This document shows, piece by piece, positions 5,093-5,625 of a DNA stretch of 5,625 nucleotides (position 1 is the first letter of the stretch; every line of letters begins with the position of its first letter). A program made the translations under genes and the position numbers. The notes beneath the pieces were generated by a model, which was not told the origin of the DNA, searched no databases, and worked only from the letters and a program-made list of their open reading frames with translations. The stretch is from Gammaproteobacteria bacterium (lineage in GTDB: Bacteria; Pseudomonadota; Gammaproteobacteria; Pseudomonadales; Azotimanducaceae_A): NCBI GenBank assembly GCA_028819775.1, contig JAPPKV010000381.1, positions 1 to 5,625 of the forward strand, in the 5' to 3' direction.

Positions 5093-5625
5093 ATGTCCGG
5101 CCCGGTAACTCAAGCGCTTGCGGCGTACTGGCGCTTCTTTGAAGGTACCAATAGCCGCGATTCCCAGAGATTCACACAAACGTTGAACTTTCCCCACGTT
5201 CGCGTCTCCGCCCGGGGTTGGGCGGGTGTCGTCCCGGATGCGAGAACGCATGCACGCAACAACTCCTTCGAGAGTCTCTTGGCAATGGGTTGGGACCACA
5301 CCGTCGGCATCGAGCCGCAAGTTCTGCACGTTGCGCCGAACAAGGTGCATCTGGTGGGCGGATGGACCCGTTACACCAAGGATGACCAACCGATCATTTC
5401 CAACCAGGTGACCTACATCGCGACCGACGTGAACGGTCACTGGGGCATGCAGTCCCGGTACGGAATCGATCAGGACCTCGACGGACCCACGCCCGATCCG
5501 ATCGCATCCGGCGAACACGGCGACACGGGTTTCGACGCCAATGCGCGGAATGCCGTGCACATCGTCGCCAAGGCATTGGCATCGGTCGGCACCGACAATG
5601 CCGCCTGTGCGGGACACTTCCACTA
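5093..5625 (+). CDS. NTF2/SnoaL-like protein, partial (cut by right edge)
   Basis: An open frame from the ATG at 5093 has no stop through the window end: 177 codons plus 2 bases. The product starts MSGPVTQALAAYWRFFEG and includes LNFPHVRVSARGW (31-43), APNKVHLVGGWTRY (81-94) and NQVTYIATDVNGHWGMQSRY (104-123). The pattern of an N-terminal helix, an FPHVR-type strand, then antiparallel strands ending in V-G-H-W-G-M-Q-S-R is that of a small cone-shaped NTF2-like domain. Family members are enzymes or ligand-binding proteins, so no reaction can be assigned. After about residue 145 the text NARNAVHIVAKAL..ACAGHFHY resembles the start of the first domain, so a second copy may begin before the edge. 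No signal peptide is seen. No Shine-Dalgarno site lies close to the ATG, and the frame stays open upstream, so the start rests on similarity to typical N-termini. It is divergent from glnS. Confidence 0.75.
   Translation, partial: MSGPVTQALAAYWRFFEGTNSRDSQRFTQTLNFPHVRVSARGWAGVVPDARTHARNNSFESLLAMGWDHTVGIEPQVLHVAPNKVHLVGGWTRYTKDDQPIISNQVTYIATDVNGHWGMQSRYGIDQDLDGPTPDPIASGEHGDTGFDANARNAVHIVAKALASVGTDNAACAGHFH

Noticed and set aside
4940..5623. Reverse-strand open frame of 227 codons upstream of glnS
   Set aside because: It is antisense to the forward NTF2-like frame, which reads as a more coherent protein (for example NQVTYIATDVNGHWGMQSRY). The reverse product has no recognisable domain.

Overview
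The window comes from a GC-rich bacterial chromosome, by eye above 60% G+C. It encodes an E. coli-type glutaminyl-tRNA synthetase and a periplasmic thioredoxin-like protein, and carries short palindromic intergenic repeats. This fits an uncultured or little-studied proteobacterium, perhaps gammaproteobacterial because GlnRS is typical there. That placement is inference: nothing in the window, such as an rRNA, fixes the taxonomy.

Layout from right to left, the direction in which most genes read. A forward-strand gene starting at 5093 runs off the right edge and looks like an NTF2/SnoaL-like protein. A 155-bp divergent intergenic region (4938-5092) separates it from a tight reverse-strand cluster: glnS (4937-3291), a fold-type II PLP enzyme of the serine racemase / threonine dehydratase family (3291-2377), and a pdxA-family dehydrogenase (2377-1412). 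Both junctions in the cluster are 1-nt TGATG stop/start overlaps, so the three genes are almost certainly one translationally coupled operon. A 247-bp intergenic region (1165-1411) follows, with three related hairpin-forming palindromes. Next is a reverse-strand gene for an exported TlpA/ResA-like thioredoxin protein (1164-112). Finally, 21 nt beyond its stop, the start of another probable exported protein (90 down to 1) is cut by the left edge.

Functionally, the operon joins a translation enzyme (glnS) to two small-molecule enzymes. PdxA-family enzymes oxidise 4-phosphohydroxy-threonine or 4-phospho-threonate, in PLP synthesis or sugar-acid catabolism. The PLP enzyme acts on a small hydroxy amino acid. 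The PdxA protein shows sequence features that recall the PdxA2 (4-phospho-D-threonate) branch, so a catabolic or moonlighting link is possible but unproven. The TlpA-like gene and its downstream partner form a separate envelope-directed unit with its own likely promoter.

No CRISPR array, tRNA, rRNA, insertion sequence, prophage gene or convincingly new multi-gene system is visible. The most unusual items are the operon composition, the palindrome cluster, and two edge genes that are easily missed because they are cut by the window.
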